From assembly GCF_000419605.1 (NCBI RefSeq), contig NZ_ATTI01000001.1, forward strand, positions 3,506,501 to 3,570,500: a stretch of 64,000 nt of DNA, in the 5' to 3' direction. The position numbers and the translations under genes are program-made. The notes under the pieces are model-generated. The model did no database searches. It was not told the DNA's origin and saw nothing but the letters and a program-made list of their open reading frames with translations. Positions 1 through 9,001 of the stretch are shown here, in pieces. The stretch's first letter is position 1. Each line of letters opens with the position of its first letter. This DNA is from Sphingomonas phyllosphaerae 5.2. Its GTDB lineage: Bacteria; Pseudomonadota; Alphaproteobacteria; Sphingomonadales; Sphingomonadaceae.

Positions 1-1958
1 AACGTCGAGACCGCCACGAAATCATAGCCGCGTGCGCGCAAGCCGCGAATGATCAACGGCAGCGCGGCGATCGTCTGCGTCCGATCGCCGCCCGAATCGT
101 GGAGCAGCACGATCTGCGCAGGCCGCTCGATGGTTCCCGCCGTCACTTGCGCGATCACCCGCCGCGCGATCGTCGCCGCGGGCGGTCCCTGCCAGTCGAG
201 CGGATCGACGTTGAGCCCGACCGTCAGATATCCCAGCCGCGCCGCAACGCGCGTTGCATGCAATTCATCGCGGCGATCCGGATCGGCATCGCCCAGAAAC
301 GGCGGACGGAACAGCGTCATGCTGCGCCCGGTATACGCCTCCACCACGCGTTCGGTCGCCTTCAGCTCCAACGCGATCGCCCGCTCCGAACGCCGCGACA
401 GATCGGCATGCGAGGTCGAGTGGTTGCCGAGCTCGCTGCCTTGCGCGACAATCCGCCGCAACAAAGCGCCCTGCCCCAGCGCATTCGCGCCGGTCACGAA
501 GAATGTCGCCGGCGCCTTCTCGCGCGCCAGCACGTCGAGGATTTGCGGAGTCCACGCCGGATCCGGTCCGTCGTCGAAGGTCAACGCCACTTGTCGCCGC
601 TGCGCGCCGGTACGCTCGACGGTGTCGGGTTGAGGTAACTGCACATAACGCGCCGCGCGCACCAGCGGCCCGTCCCAGCGCACCTGCCGCTCGCCCGCGC
701 CCGCCTCGGCGGCGATGCGCATGATCTCGCCACTGCCGCGCACCGCGATACCCACGGGCGCCGGCAATGCTCGCAAATCGGGGTGCGAGGCGCCGGACAG
801 CGCGCGCCACACATGCGGATCCTCGCTGCCCAGCCGCCACAGCGCGACCCCGGCTGCGCCGGTGCGGTGCACCACCGCCATCTCGTTGGCCGCGCTCATC
901 GCATCCAGCAGCCACACCTCGTGATGTCGACCAGCCGCATCGTAGGCGAAGTGGCTGTTGCCGCTGGCTGCATCGAATTCCGGCACGACGCCCGCGCGCG
1001 CCGCCAGTGCCCAGCCATCGGCGATGCCGAGCGGAAGAGTGGTGCGGCCGTCCCAGTCATAGGCGTAGCTGCCGATCGCAACGATCGCCTTGTCCGCACC
1101 GGCCTGCGCCACGGCGCCCGCGACGACGCGCGCGAACCACGGTTGCGACGCGATGGGCCCCGCCGCGCCGCCCATCCAATGCTCGTCATACGCCATCAAC
1201 ACGACGCGGTCGGCGACTGCTGCATAGGCGCGAAGGTTCCAATCCGGATCGGCGACCGGAGCGGCGAGTGTCACCAGCCAGCCATGCGGCGCGAAACGCT
1301 TCCGCAACTCGGACAGGAACGCGCGGTAATCCAGGTGCGCGCTCGCGGGCAGGCTCTCGAGGTCGAGCATCACCCCGGCACCCTGCTCGCGCGTCACCAA
1401 CGCCACGATCTGCCCGGCCAGCTTCGCACGGGCGGCGCGATCGGCGAGCAACGCGGCAGTGCCCGCACCGTCCCAGCCGCCGTCCGCCGTGGCGTTCTGC
1501 ACCATCGGCAGCACGCGCGGGCGCTTCGCAGCGCGCGCCAGGACCTGCCGCATGAACGGGTCTTCCTCCGCGACGAAACGATGATCGGCACCGGTGACGG
1601 TTGCCAGCCCGGGCACCAGCCACGCCAGTTCGCCGACATGCGCCTCCAGCGAGCGGCGCGACGGCGCATCCCACGGCATGTAGAAGCCCATCGTCCCGCC
1701 GCTCAACCGCGCGCCGCTGCGCGCCGGCAACCACGCGCCCGTCTCGATCGCCACGGGGATCGTCGCCACGCGGCCGTGCGGCGCGTCAGCCGCCGCGGCG
1801 AAGTGCGGCGCCGTCCCGTGCATCGGGCGCAGGATCGCGGCGGCGAGCAGCGCGGCCAACAGCAGTGGCACCGCCACCGCCGCCCCCAGCGCGAGGCGTA
1901 CCCAGCGCGCGCGCCGCCCGCTGGCATCGTAGAAAATCGCCACGCCTGTCCGTCCCAT
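1..1958 (-). CDS. GH18-like / polysaccharide deacetylase fusion protein, 3' end off window
   Basis: The frame is open from ATG at 1958 to the left edge (652 codons seen, no stop). An N-terminal hydrophobic segment (about residues 18-42) anchors or exports the protein. Residues about 80-400 look like a glycoside hydrolase 18 barrel: VMLDLESLP sits where the catalytic DxxDxDxE strand is expected, and VVLMAYDEHW resembles a later GH18 strand. Residues about 460-652 are a NodB/polysaccharide deacetylase domain with TFDDGPD, the metal-binding HSTSH, RPPF, a DPLDW motif and LLHDSGGDR. In known proteins of this architecture a membrane glycosyltransferase 2 domain often follows, but it would lie outside the window. 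The role is probably in remodelling or exporting an amino-sugar polysaccharide. Start choice is uncertain because no strong ribosome binding site precedes it. Confidence 0.85.
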   Translation of the reverse strand, partial: MGRTGVAIFYDASGRRARWVRLALGAAVAVPLLLAALLAAAILRPMHGTAPHFAAAADAPHGRVATIPVAIETGAWLPARSGARLSGGTMGFYMPWDAPSRRSLEAHVGELAWLVPGLATVTGADHRFVAEEDPFMRQVLARAAKRPRVLPMVQNATADGGWDGAGTAALLADRAARAKLAGQIVALVTREQGAGVMLDLESLPASAHLDYRAFLSELRKRFAPHGWLVTLAAPVADPDWNLRAYAAVADRVVLMAYDEHWMGGAAGPIASQPWFARVVAGAVAQAGADKAIVAIGSYAYDWDGRTTLPLGIADGWALAARAGVVPEFDAASGNSHFAYDAAGRHHEVWLLDAMSAANEMAVVHRTGAAGVALWRLGSEDPHVWRALSGASHPDLRALPAPVGIAVRGSGEIMRIAAEAGAGERQVRWDGPLVRAARYVQLPQPDTVERTGAQRRQVALTFDDGPDPAWTPQILDVLAREKAPATFFVTGANALGQGALLRRIVAQGSELGNHSTSHADLSRRSERAIALELKATERVVEAYTGRSMTLFRPPFLGDADPDRRDELHATRVAARLGYLTVGLNVDPLDWQGPPAATIARRVIAQVTAGTIERPAQIVLLHDSGGDRTQTIAALPLIIRGLRARGYDFVAVST

Positions 1959-2016
1959 CCCGATCGATAGCGTGCCGATACGGGTCGAGGACGAAGAAGC
2001 GGTTAACTACACCGCG

Positions 2017-2778
2017 TTAAGCCGTTGCCTCGCGCAACAGCCAGCTATTATCGCGCGCCATCACCCGTTGTTGTCGCGCCGACATGCCCTTCAATCGCAC
2101 GGGGTCGAGAAGCACGATCCGCTGGCGGTCGCGCGCGATCAATCCCGAGTCCACCATCTGCCGGAACACCCGGTTCACGTGCACCGCCGTCAGCCCGACG
2201 TGGTCGCCGATATGCTCCTGCGTCACCGGCAGGTCGAAGCCTTTGCCCTTCGCAAGCCCCGCCGCGCCCAACCGCTCATCGAGATCGAGCAGCAATGCGG
2301 CGACCCGCGCGATCGCCGCGGTGCGCCCGACCGCCGCCAGCCGGTCCATCAACGCCACCCGCTCGCGTTGTGCACTGAGGAACATCGCGGCGGCGAAACG
2401 TGGTGACGACGCGAACAGCGCGCCGAACACCGGCAGCGGCACGCGGCTGACCGTCACCGGCGTCAGCGCGGTCAGCGTATCGGCGGCCTGCGCCAGGCAC
2501 ATGCTCGGGCCGCCCAGCAGGTCGCCGGGCAGGTGGAACTTGACAATCTGCCGCTCGCCGCCGGGCAGCAGCACCGACGAGGCCACCCAGCCGGCGAGCA
2601 GCAGGTAGACGTGACGCGGCACCTCCCCCTCGCGACGCAGCATCGCGTGGCGCGGCAGTTCGACGGGCGCTTCGCCCATGGCCAGGATCGCCTGGCGGTC
2701 GACATCCAGCAGCGGCAGAAATTCCTCGAAACGGTGGAGCGGCAAGCAATCTGGCACAGGAGGGTTCCCGGAAAGCAC
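2017..2778 (-). CDS. Crp/Fnr-family transcriptional regulator
   Basis: A cyclic-nucleotide-binding-type beta roll (VYLLLAGWVASSVLLPGGE, FHLPGDLLG) is followed by a C-terminal winged helix with VTQEHIGDHVGLTAVHVNR as the recognition region, the Crp/Fnr pattern. No N-terminal cysteine cluster of the FNR type is seen, so an iron-sulfur oxygen sensor is unlikely. I place the start at GTG 2778 because AGGGG lies 7 bases upstream; the frame is open to an ATG at 2862, which would add 28 residues inside the intergenic region. It is divergent from the amidohydrolase gene at 2939 and could regulate it, but no binding site was recognised. A paralogue lies at 42510-43250. Confidence 0.88.
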   Translation of the reverse strand: MLSGNPPVPDCLPLHRFEEFLPLLDVDRQAILAMGEAPVELPRHAMLRREGEVPRHVYLLLAGWVASSVLLPGGERQIVKFHLPGDLLGGPSMCLAQAADTLTALTPVTVSRVPLPVFGALFASSPRFAAAMFLSAQRERVALMDRLAAVGRTAAIARVAALLLDLDERLGAAGLAKGKGFDLPVTQEHIGDHVGLTAVHVNRVFRQMVDSGLIARDRQRIVLLDPVRLKGMSARQQRVMARDNSWLLREATA

Positions 2779-2938
2779 TGCCTTGCCCCTAACGCGACCT
2801 TGCCACCCAAAACGCTGATCCGTTTTAAGGTGATGGCGACTTTCCCACAGGTCGTTGCACACACGGCACTTTTCACACGTGACGCGCCGCCCGGATCGGT
2901 TAACGATAGGCGCGAGAAACAGGGGACATCATCACATC

Positions 2939-5900
2939 GTGACCTATCGCGCCATGACCGCCGTCGCACTCTGCCTGCTCGCCGCGCCGCTGGCGGCGCA
3001 GGTGACCCCGCCCGCCGACAAGCCCGTAGAACAGACACAGGCGCCCGAGAACGAGGCGACCGCACCGCTGCCCACGCCGGCCGGCGCGCTACCCCCGCCA
3101 GCCCCCGCCGCGGGTGACGCCTCCACTGGTACGAAGGCCGACAAGCCCGCCAAGTGGGACGTCAATGCCCCGCGCGGGCTGCGCACGAAGCAGGTACGCA
3201 TCTCCACCGAAGAGGGCAGTTGGATGAACGTCGACGTCGCGCCGGACGGGCGCACGATCGCGTTCGACCTGCTCGGCGACATCTACACCATGCCGGTTGC
3301 GGGCGGCACGCCGACCCGCATCGCCGAAGGGCTGGCATTCGAGCATCAACCGCGCTTCTCGCCCGACGGTCGCCGTATCGCCTTCACCTCCGATCGCGGC
3401 GGGGGCGACAATATCTGGGTGATGAACATCGACGGCAGCGACAAGCGCCAGGTGACGAAGGAAGACTTCCGTCTGCTCAACCAGCCGACGTGGAGCCCGG
3501 ACGGCCGTTTCATCGCCGCCAAGAAGCATTTCACCACCGGGCGCTCGCTCGGCACCGGTGAAGTGTGGCTCTATCACGTCTCCGGTGGTGGCGGCGTGCA
3601 ACTGGTCAAGCGCGCCAGCGAAGTGCTCCAGAAGGAACTCGGCGAGCCCACTTACGCGCCCGATGGCAAGGGCATCTACTACACGCGCAACGTCTCCTCG
3701 GGGCCGACCTTCGAATATGCGCAGAACTCGCGCACCGACCTGTTCGACATCGAACGCTACGATATCGACACCGGCGAGGTGACGACCGCCGTCAGCGGCG
3801 TCGGCGGCTCGGTCCGCCCGACGCCGTCGCGCGATGGCAAGCGGATCGCCTTCGTGCGCCGCGACAACAACATCAGCAAATTGTGGGTGAAGGAGCTCGC
3901 GAGCGGTGTCGAGCGCATCGTCTACGGGCCGCTCGACCGCGACGTCCAGGAAACCTGGGCAGTGACCGGCGTCTACCCGAACATGAGCTGGACAGCCGAC
4001 GACAAGGCGATCGTCTTCTGGTCGGGCGGCAAGCTGCGCCGCATCGGCGCGGACGGCTCGGGTGCGGCAGTGATCCCGTTCCGCGTCGACGACACGCGCG
4101 TGATCGCCGAGGCCGTGCACCCGCAAGTCGAGATCGCCCCCGACCGCTTCATGACCAGGGCGACGCGCTGGGCAACCGTCTCCCCCGACGGCAAGCAGGT
4201 GGTATTCGAGACGCTCGGCAAATTGTGGGTCAAGCCGCTCGCCGGCGGCGCGCCGAAGCGGCTGACACGCGGGGCCGACGAACTGGAACTATGGCCGAGC
4301 TGGTCGCGCGACGGGCGCACGATCGTCTTCACCGGGTGGACCGACGCCGGGCTCGGGCAGATCCGCACCGTCGCCGCGACCGGCGGCGCAGCGAAGTCGA
4401 TCACGACGATCGCCGGCCATTACCGCCGCGCGCGCTTCTCGCCGGACGGCAAGACGATCGTCTTCGAACAGGGTGAAGGCGGGGAGCTCACCGCCCCGCG
4501 CGGCAATGCCGATACCGGCATCTATCGCGTCCCGACGACCGGCGGCGCGCCGGTACGCATCACCAAGGACGGTGCCGAGCCGCAGTTCGGTGCCGGCAGC
4601 GACCGCGTGTTCCTGATCGCCAACGAAGGCGATAAGCGCCAGCTGGTCAGCATCGACCTGTCGGGAGAGAACCGCCGCGTTCATGCCGCAGGCGAGCTGG
4701 TCAACGACTATCAGGTGTCGCCCGCCGGCGATTACGTCGCCTTCCGCCAGAATTACGAGGCGTTCGTCATGCCGCTGATGCCCGGCAAGCAGGCCGTGGA
4801 GGTCGACACCAAGTCCGGCGCGCTGCCGGTGACGCGCGTCAGTGCCGATGGCGCGGACTTCATCAACTGGTCCGACGGGGGCAAGCGCATCCACTGGAGC
4901 GCCGGCCCGACGCTCTATAGCGCCGATACCGTTGCGCTCTTCCGTCAGGCACCCGCCGGTGAAGACGCGCCCAAGTTCGTTGCCCCGCGCACCGGCGTGT
5001 CGCTGTCGATGGACGTTGCCGCCGCCAAGCCGACGCGCACCGTCGCGCTCACCGGGGCGCGCGTCGTCACCATGGCCGGCGCGGACGGCGGCGTGATCGA
5101 CGACGCCACCGTACTGATCCGCGGCGACCGGATCGTTGCGGTCGGCCCGCGTGCGTCTGTGCCAGTGCCTGCTGGCGCCACCAGCGTCGATGTCACGGGC
5201 AAGACGATCATCCCCGGCCTGGTCGACGCGCACGCGCACGGCCCGCAGGGCGACGACGAACTGGTGCCGCAGCAGAACTGGTCCGCGATGGCCAACCTCG
5301 CGCTTGGCACCACCACCATCCATGATCCGTCGTCGCGGTCGGCGGAGATTTTCCCGGCCGCGGAGATGCAGCAGGCCGGCATGGTGCTCGCGCCGCGCAC
5401 CTTCTCGGTCGGCGAGATCATCTATGGCGCGAAAAGCCCCGACGTTTATGCGCAGATCGACAGCTATGACGACGCACTGTCGATCGTCCGACGCCTGAAG
5501 GCGCAGGGCGCGCACAGCGTCAAGAACTACAACCAGCCACGCCGCGAGCAGCGCCAGATGGTCGTCGCCGCTGCGCAGGCGGAGGGGATGGAGGTCGTGC
5601 CGGAGGGCGGCTCGCTCTTCACGCTCGACATGTCGCTGGTGCAGGACGGCAATTCCACCGTCGAGCACAACGTGCCGCTTGAGCATTTCTATAACGACGT
5701 GGTCAGCCTCTGGTCGCAGACCACCGTCGGCTACACGCCGACGCTCGTCGTGGCATACGGCGGCCCGGCGGGCGACCCGTACTGGCGCGCGCATACCGAC
5801 GTGTGGCGCCACCCGCTGCTCGGACGCCACGCGCCGCCCGCACTGCTCGCCGCACAGAACGCCCGCCGCACGATCGCGCCCGAGGAGGACTATGTCGACG

Positions 5901-6349
5901 GCGCCACCGCGCGAGAGGCCAGGAAGCTCGCCGCCAAGGGCGTGAACGTCGCGATCGGCGCGCATGGCCAACAATCCGGGCTTGGCGCGCATTGGGAGTT
6001 ATGGAGCTTCGTGCGCGGTGGGATGACGCCGCTTGAGGCGTTGCGCGCCGGCACGATCGCCGCGGCGACGTCGCTCGGCTATGCCAAGGACGTCGGCTCG
6101 CTCGAAGTCGGCAAGCTCGCCGACCTCGTCGTGCTGAACGCCGATCCGACCGCGGACATCCGCAACAGCGACAAGGTCGCCCAGGTGATGCTCGGCGGGC
6201 GGCTCTACGACGCCGCCACGCTCAACGAAGTCGCGACCGGCACCCGCAAGCGATTGCCGTACTGGTGGGAAAATGGCGCCGGCGGCGGCGCGGATACGGG
6301 CGCCAAGCTGACCATCGGCCACGGCCACGGCAATGGCGATCTCGACTGA
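2939..6349 (+). CDS. Periplasmic amidohydrolase with N-terminal TolB-like beta-propeller
   Basis: The protein of about 1,136 residues begins with a signal peptide (core AVALCLLAAPLAAQ) and a proline/alanine-rich linker. Residues about 70-670 carry repeated TolB/PD40 propeller blades (FSPDGRRIAFTSDRGG, WSPDGRFIAAKKH, VSPDGKQVVFET, FSPDGKTIVFE). From about residue 700 follows an amidohydrolase domain with GKTIIPGLVDAHAHGP (the HxH metal motif) and a C-terminal LADLVVLNADP stretch typical of imidazolonepropionase-like amidohydrolases. Such fusions are common in sphingomonads, but their substrate is generally unknown; a peptide or cyclic amide is a guess. Start: GTG 2939 has AGGGGA 12 bases upstream, while ATG 2954 gives a shorter signal peptide; the frame is open from 2855. 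Monocistronic, divergent from the Crp/Fnr gene. Confidence 0.9.
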   Translation: MTYRAMTAVALCLLAAPLAAQVTPPADKPVEQTQAPENEATAPLPTPAGALPPPAPAAGDASTGTKADKPAKWDVNAPRGLRTKQVRISTEEGSWMNVDVAPDGRTIAFDLLGDIYTMPVAGGTPTRIAEGLAFEHQPRFSPDGRRIAFTSDRGGGDNIWVMNIDGSDKRQVTKEDFRLLNQPTWSPDGRFIAAKKHFTTGRSLGTGEVWLYHVSGGGGVQLVKRASEVLQKELGEPTYAPDGKGIYYTRNVSSGPTFEYAQNSRTDLFDIERYDIDTGEVTTAVSGVGGSVRPTPSRDGKRIAFVRRDNNISKLWVKELASGVERIVYGPLDRDVQETWAVTGVYPNMSWTADDKAIVFWSGGKLRRIGADGSGAAVIPFRVDDTRVIAEAVHPQVEIAPDRFMTRATRWATVSPDGKQVVFETLGKLWVKPLAGGAPKRLTRGADELELWPSWSRDGRTIVFTGWTDAGLGQIRTVAATGGAAKSITTIAGHYRRARFSPDGKTIVFEQGEGGELTAPRGNADTGIYRVPTTGGAPVRITKDGAEPQFGAGSDRVFLIANEGDKRQLVSIDLSGENRRVHAAGELVNDYQVSPAGDYVAFRQNYEAFVMPLMPGKQAVEVDTKSGALPVTRVSADGADFINWSDGGKRIHWSAGPTLYSADTVALFRQAPAGEDAPKFVAPRTGVSLSMDVAAAKPTRTVALTGARVVTMAGADGGVIDDATVLIRGDRIVAVGPRASVPVPAGATSVDVTGKTIIPGLVDAHAHGPQGDDELVPQQNWSAMANLALGTTTIHDPSSRSAEIFPAAEMQQAGMVLAPRTFSVGEIIYGAKSPDVYAQIDSYDDALSIVRRLKAQGAHSVKNYNQPRREQRQMVVAAAQAEGMEVVPEGGSLFTLDMSLVQDGNSTVEHNVPLEHFYNDVVSLWSQTTVGYTPTLVVAYGGPAGDPYWRAHTDVWRHPLLGRHAPPALLAAQNARRTIAPEEDYVDGATAREARKLAAKGVNVAIGAHGQQSGLGAHWELWSFVRGGMTPLEALRAGTIAAATSLGYAKDVGSLEVGKLADLVVLNADPTADIRNSDKVAQVMLGGRLYDAATLNEVATGTRKRLPYWWENGAGGGADTGAKLTIGHGHGNGDLD

Positions 6350-6605
6350 CAGCCACTGCCGGCCACGCTGCCCCAGACAAAGGGCCGCGGCCGGCGGGTC
6401 ACCGCGAGAGTGCCGGGTTAACGCGGCACGCTCGCGATCGTCGCAGGCGGCGGTGCGTGGCGGGGACGATGTTCGTGGTCTCGACCGACGCCGACCCGCC
6501 GTGCACGCTCGGCAGCCTTCCGCTCAGCATGTATGCGAAGGATGTACATGACGGTTGTGAGGGACGGGAGCACCGTCCATCTTCCGGCGGCGTCCTTCCG
6601 GTGCG

Positions 6606-7001
6606 TTACCGCGCCCCGCCGCGCCGCATCGGCATCGCGTCGATTGTGCCTTCGAGGGTTTCGGCCGTAATGGGTTGCCGTTTGTGCAGCTTGATGCCGC
6701 CGTCCTTGCCGATCAGTGCGATCGAGAAGTCGCCGGCCGGCATCCTGTAGCGCTTACGGAGCGCTGCAGCGTCGTCCGAAGCGCCCGTAACAGAGCCGCT
6801 TACTATCTCGACCACCACAAGGTCGCGATCCTCCGCTTCGGCCTTCCACCGCTTCATGATCCGGCGCTGTTCGTTAAGGCGCGAGTCGCGCGCGTCGGGT
6901 GCGCTAACCAGCAAGATGCGCTTTTCCCATCGCATCACGGCCATGCTGGACGGCGGAACCGCCATCAGCACTGCGGACAGCAACAGGTTCAAGGTACTCA
7001 T
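6606..7001 (-). CDS. DUF4174 domain-containing exported protein
   Basis: A 131-residue protein with an N-terminal hydrophobic signal-like segment (LLLSAVLMAVPPSSMA) followed by a DUF4174-type domain: RWEKRILLVSAPD, a run of charged residues, and FSIALIGKDGGIKLHKR near the C-terminus. The fold of this family resembles a thioredoxin-like scaffold without the CxxC pair; the biochemical role is unknown. ATG 7001 was chosen because the signal peptide starts there; an in-frame GTG at 7019 also exists. It stands alone, downstream of two strong inverted repeats at 7049-7114. Confidence 0.75.
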   Translation of the reverse strand: MSTLNLLLSAVLMAVPPSSMAVMRWEKRILLVSAPDARDSRLNEQRRIMKRWKAEAEDRDLVVVEIVSGSVTGASDDAAALRKRYRMPAGDFSIALIGKDGGIKLHKRQPITAETLEGTIDAMPMRRGGAR

Positions 7002-7048
7002 GCACCGACAACGCACCACGGCAGATGACGTGCCGCAATCACGTTAAC

Positions 7049-7080
7049 CTGACGGAATTCCGTGAGAATTCGTCCGTCAG
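7049..7080. repeat. Inverted repeat with CTGACGG/CCGTCAG arms
   Basis: CTGACGGAATTC and GAATTCGTCCGTCAG flank a 5-base spacer, giving a long imperfect hairpin on either strand. There is no U-tract, so classification as an intrinsic terminator is not supported. It may stabilise an RNA end or bind a regulator upstream of the DUF4174 gene. Confidence 0.5.
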
Positions 7081-7085
7081 TATCA

Positions 7086-7114
7086 GGACGACAGGCCGCT
7101 CAGGGCCGTCGTCC
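7086..7114. repeat. Inverted repeat with GGACGAC/GTCGTCC arms
   Basis: GGACGAC-A-GGCC pairs with GGCC-GTCGTCC around a short loop, eight bases from the stop of the 7123 gene. It could end or stabilise the cspA-side transcript coming from the right, but there is no following T-run on either strand. Confidence 0.5.
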
Positions 7115-7122
7115 GGAATAGA

Positions 7123-7332
7123 TCACTTGGAGGCGAACTCTCCAGCAACCGCGCCATGATGCTCCTTGGCGTGCGTGCGGGCCGCATTCGCGCTCTTGAA
7201 GGTCTCGGGCTGCAGCGTGGAGGTCACGATCGGATAGCTCTGCGAGTTGTAGCGCACCTCGCGAACGGTGAGGCGGAAATCGCCTTCCTCGTCCTTGGCG
7301 ATCAGGAAGGGGCGCGGGATGATCCTCGACAT
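7123..7332 (-). CDS. Small conserved-type hypothetical protein (69 aa)
   Basis: A short protein beginning MSRIIPRPFLIAKDEEGDF, with a beta-rich start (FRLTVREVRYN) and a lysine/histidine-rich C-terminus (NAARTHAKEHHGA). The start at 7332 is supported by GGAG nine bases upstream; longer open extension to 7434 is unlikely. It lies about 100 bases downstream of the cold-shock gene on the same strand and may share its transcript. No domain recognised. Confidence 0.65.
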   Translation of the reverse strand: MSRIIPRPFLIAKDEEGDFRLTVREVRYNSQSYPIVTSTLQPETFKSANAARTHAKEHHGAVAGEFASK

Positions 7333-7434
7333 GACGTGTCGCTCCGATGTTCCGGGGGTCCCAGCATGGTGGAAGCGCCGCGGGATAGATATCGAAAGCC
7401 GGCCGGGCGATCCTGTCGCCCGGCCGGCCATCAA

Positions 7435-7641
7435 TCAGGCAGCCTGCAGATTGACCGCGGAGGTCTTGCCACGGCGGTCCGTCTCGAGCTCATAGGACAC
7501 GCGCTGGTCCTTGTTGAGCGTCTGCATGCCCGCGCGCTCGACAGCGGAGATGTGGACGAATGCGTCACCGCCGCCGGTCTCCGGCGCGATGAAGCCATAG
7601 CCCTTGTCGAGATTGAAGAATTTTACGGTTCCGGTAGTCAT
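7435..7641 (-). CDS. cspA: Cold-shock protein, CspA family
   Basis: A 68-residue single cold-shock (OB-fold) domain: TGTVKFFN, the RNP1 motif KGYGFI and RNP2-like AFVHISAVE are present. Proteins of this family bind single-stranded RNA/DNA and melt RNA structure at low temperature or in stationary phase. ATG 7641 is preceded by AGGAA with 7-base spacing and gives the canonical family length. A leader of roughly 125 bases with a perfect palindrome lies upstream, in keeping with the long regulated 5' UTRs of cold-shock genes. Confidence 0.95.
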   Translation of the reverse strand: MTTGTVKFFNLDKGYGFIAPETGGGDAFVHISAVERAGMQTLNKDQRVSYELETDRRGKTSAVNLQAA

Positions 7642-7780
7642 ATGGGTTTCCTGTCCCAAGCAGTGACGGGCATGCGCCAAGTGCGGCACATCCCGGCTTC
7701 GGTGAGGCTAGAAAAGGACAAGGAGGCGACTAAGTCAGCTCAGATATCCGTCGCATGCGACGTCAGCGATTTCGGTATAG
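7642..7780 (-). promoter_or_regulatory. Promoter and long 5' leader of the cold-shock gene
   Basis: Reading leftwards, TATACC (7779-7774) is a possible -10 box with no convincing -35. If used, the leader is about 125 bases and starts near the perfect 14-base palindrome CGTCGCATGCGACG (7749-7762). A long structured leader is typical of cold-shock mRNAs; the exact start is inferred. Confidence 0.4.
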
Positions 7781-7960
7781 CAGATAGATTTTAAATTGGA
7801 AGGGTCGTCTTACACCGATCACACGCAACGCGGCTACCTGCGGCACCATGCACCCGTGCTTGCCGCCGACATTCGGCTCGTTACCGCTGTATTTGCGGCG
7901 GCATCGCCGGTGGCTGATCTCCTGCTCCGCTGGCGAATCGAATATTCTCCGCCTCGCGCC

Positions 7961-9001
7961 TTATGGCGCGCCATCGGCGAGAGAGATTTCGCAACGGGCC
8001 GCCGCGCTACGCGATCCCGCGTCCAACACCTCCATCACGGCGAACGCCTGCTGCGGCGTCACCGGGTTAGGCCCCGTCCCGTGAATCGCGGCGACCAGCG
8101 CCGACCAGAACAAGCGATAGTCACCCGCGCGATTCGGCAGCGGCGCTCCGCCGGGATCCTGATCCGTCGTGAGCCGTCCCGGCTGCGGGTCCTCGCCCCA
8201 GCCGGCCCCGCCGGGTACCTGCCCGGCGATCGTCGCCGCCTCCTGCGGGTCGATGCCGTGCTTGGTCCAGGTGCCGCGCGTGCCGTGAACGGTGAAGCGC
8301 AGCCCGTGGTCGGCGGCGAGCTTGCTGGAGTGCAGCGTCACCCGCTTGTCCGCGTAACGCAGGGTGGCGTGGAAGTAATCGGGCGCCGGCGCTCCGGCAC
8401 GCAGCGTGGCGATGTCGGCGCTGACCGCCAGCGGACGACCAAAGAGCAGCAATGCCTGATCGACCAGATGCGGGCCAAGATCGAACCACGAGCCGCCCGG
8501 ACGCGCCTCCTTCCATGTCGCCGCGGGAACGGGCCGCCAGCGATCGAAACGGCTTTCGTATGTCACCACCTCCCCCAGGCGACCGTCGGCAAGCAGCGCT
8601 CGAAGTGTCCGGAAGTCCGCATCCCAGCGGCGGTTGTGGAACACGGTAAGCAGGCGTCCGGCGCGTTCGCTTGCGTCGATCATCGCGCGCGCATCCGCCA
8701 GCGAGGTCGCGAACGGCTTGTCGACGAGCACGTGCTTGCCCGCCGCGAGCGCCGCGAGCGCGTGTTCGGCGTGGAGCGCGTCGGGGCTGGAGACGATCAC
8801 CAGCTCGATCGCGCGATCGTCGAGCAGCGCCTCCACGGTGGGAACGACTCGCACGCAGGGAAGATCGGCGTGGACCTTGGCTGGATCGCGCGAGACGATG
8901 CCCCGCAACGACAGCCCCGGGGTAACCCCGACAAAGGGTGCATGGAAGGCGCGCCCGCCAAGGCCGTAGCCGATCAGGCCGACGCCGATCGTCCCGATCA
9001 T
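7961..9001 (-). CDS. Gfo/Idh/MocA-family oxidoreductase
   Basis: A 346-residue NAD(P)-dependent dehydrogenase. The N-terminal Rossmann motif is GVGLIGYGLGGRAFH, followed by VIVSSPDALHAEHALAALAAG and KHVLVDKPFA, the EKP-type lysine-proline motif of the family. The C-terminal half contains GGSWFDLGPHLVDQAL, the usual substrate-domain signature. The family oxidises sugars, inositols or related compounds; the substrate cannot be told here. Monocistronic by spacing, in the same direction as the genes on either side. Confidence 0.93.
   Translation of the reverse strand: MIGTIGVGLIGYGLGGRAFHAPFVGVTPGLSLRGIVSRDPAKVHADLPCVRVVPTVEALLDDRAIELVIVSSPDALHAEHALAALAAGKHVLVDKPFATSLADARAMIDASERAGRLLTVFHNRRWDADFRTLRALLADGRLGEVVTYESRFDRWRPVPAATWKEARPGGSWFDLGPHLVDQALLLFGRPLAVSADIATLRAGAPAPDYFHATLRYADKRVTLHSSKLAADHGLRFTVHGTRGTWTKHGIDPQEAATIAGQVPGGAGWGEDPQPGRLTTDQDPGGAPLPNRAGDYRLFWSALVAAIHGTGPNPVTPQQAFAVMEVLDAGSRSAAARCEISLADGAP

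Noticed and set aside
4289..5992. 567-residue antisense frame inside the amidohydrolase gene
   Set aside because: No recognisable motif and typical antisense composition; the plus strand shows clear propeller and amidohydrolase motifs.
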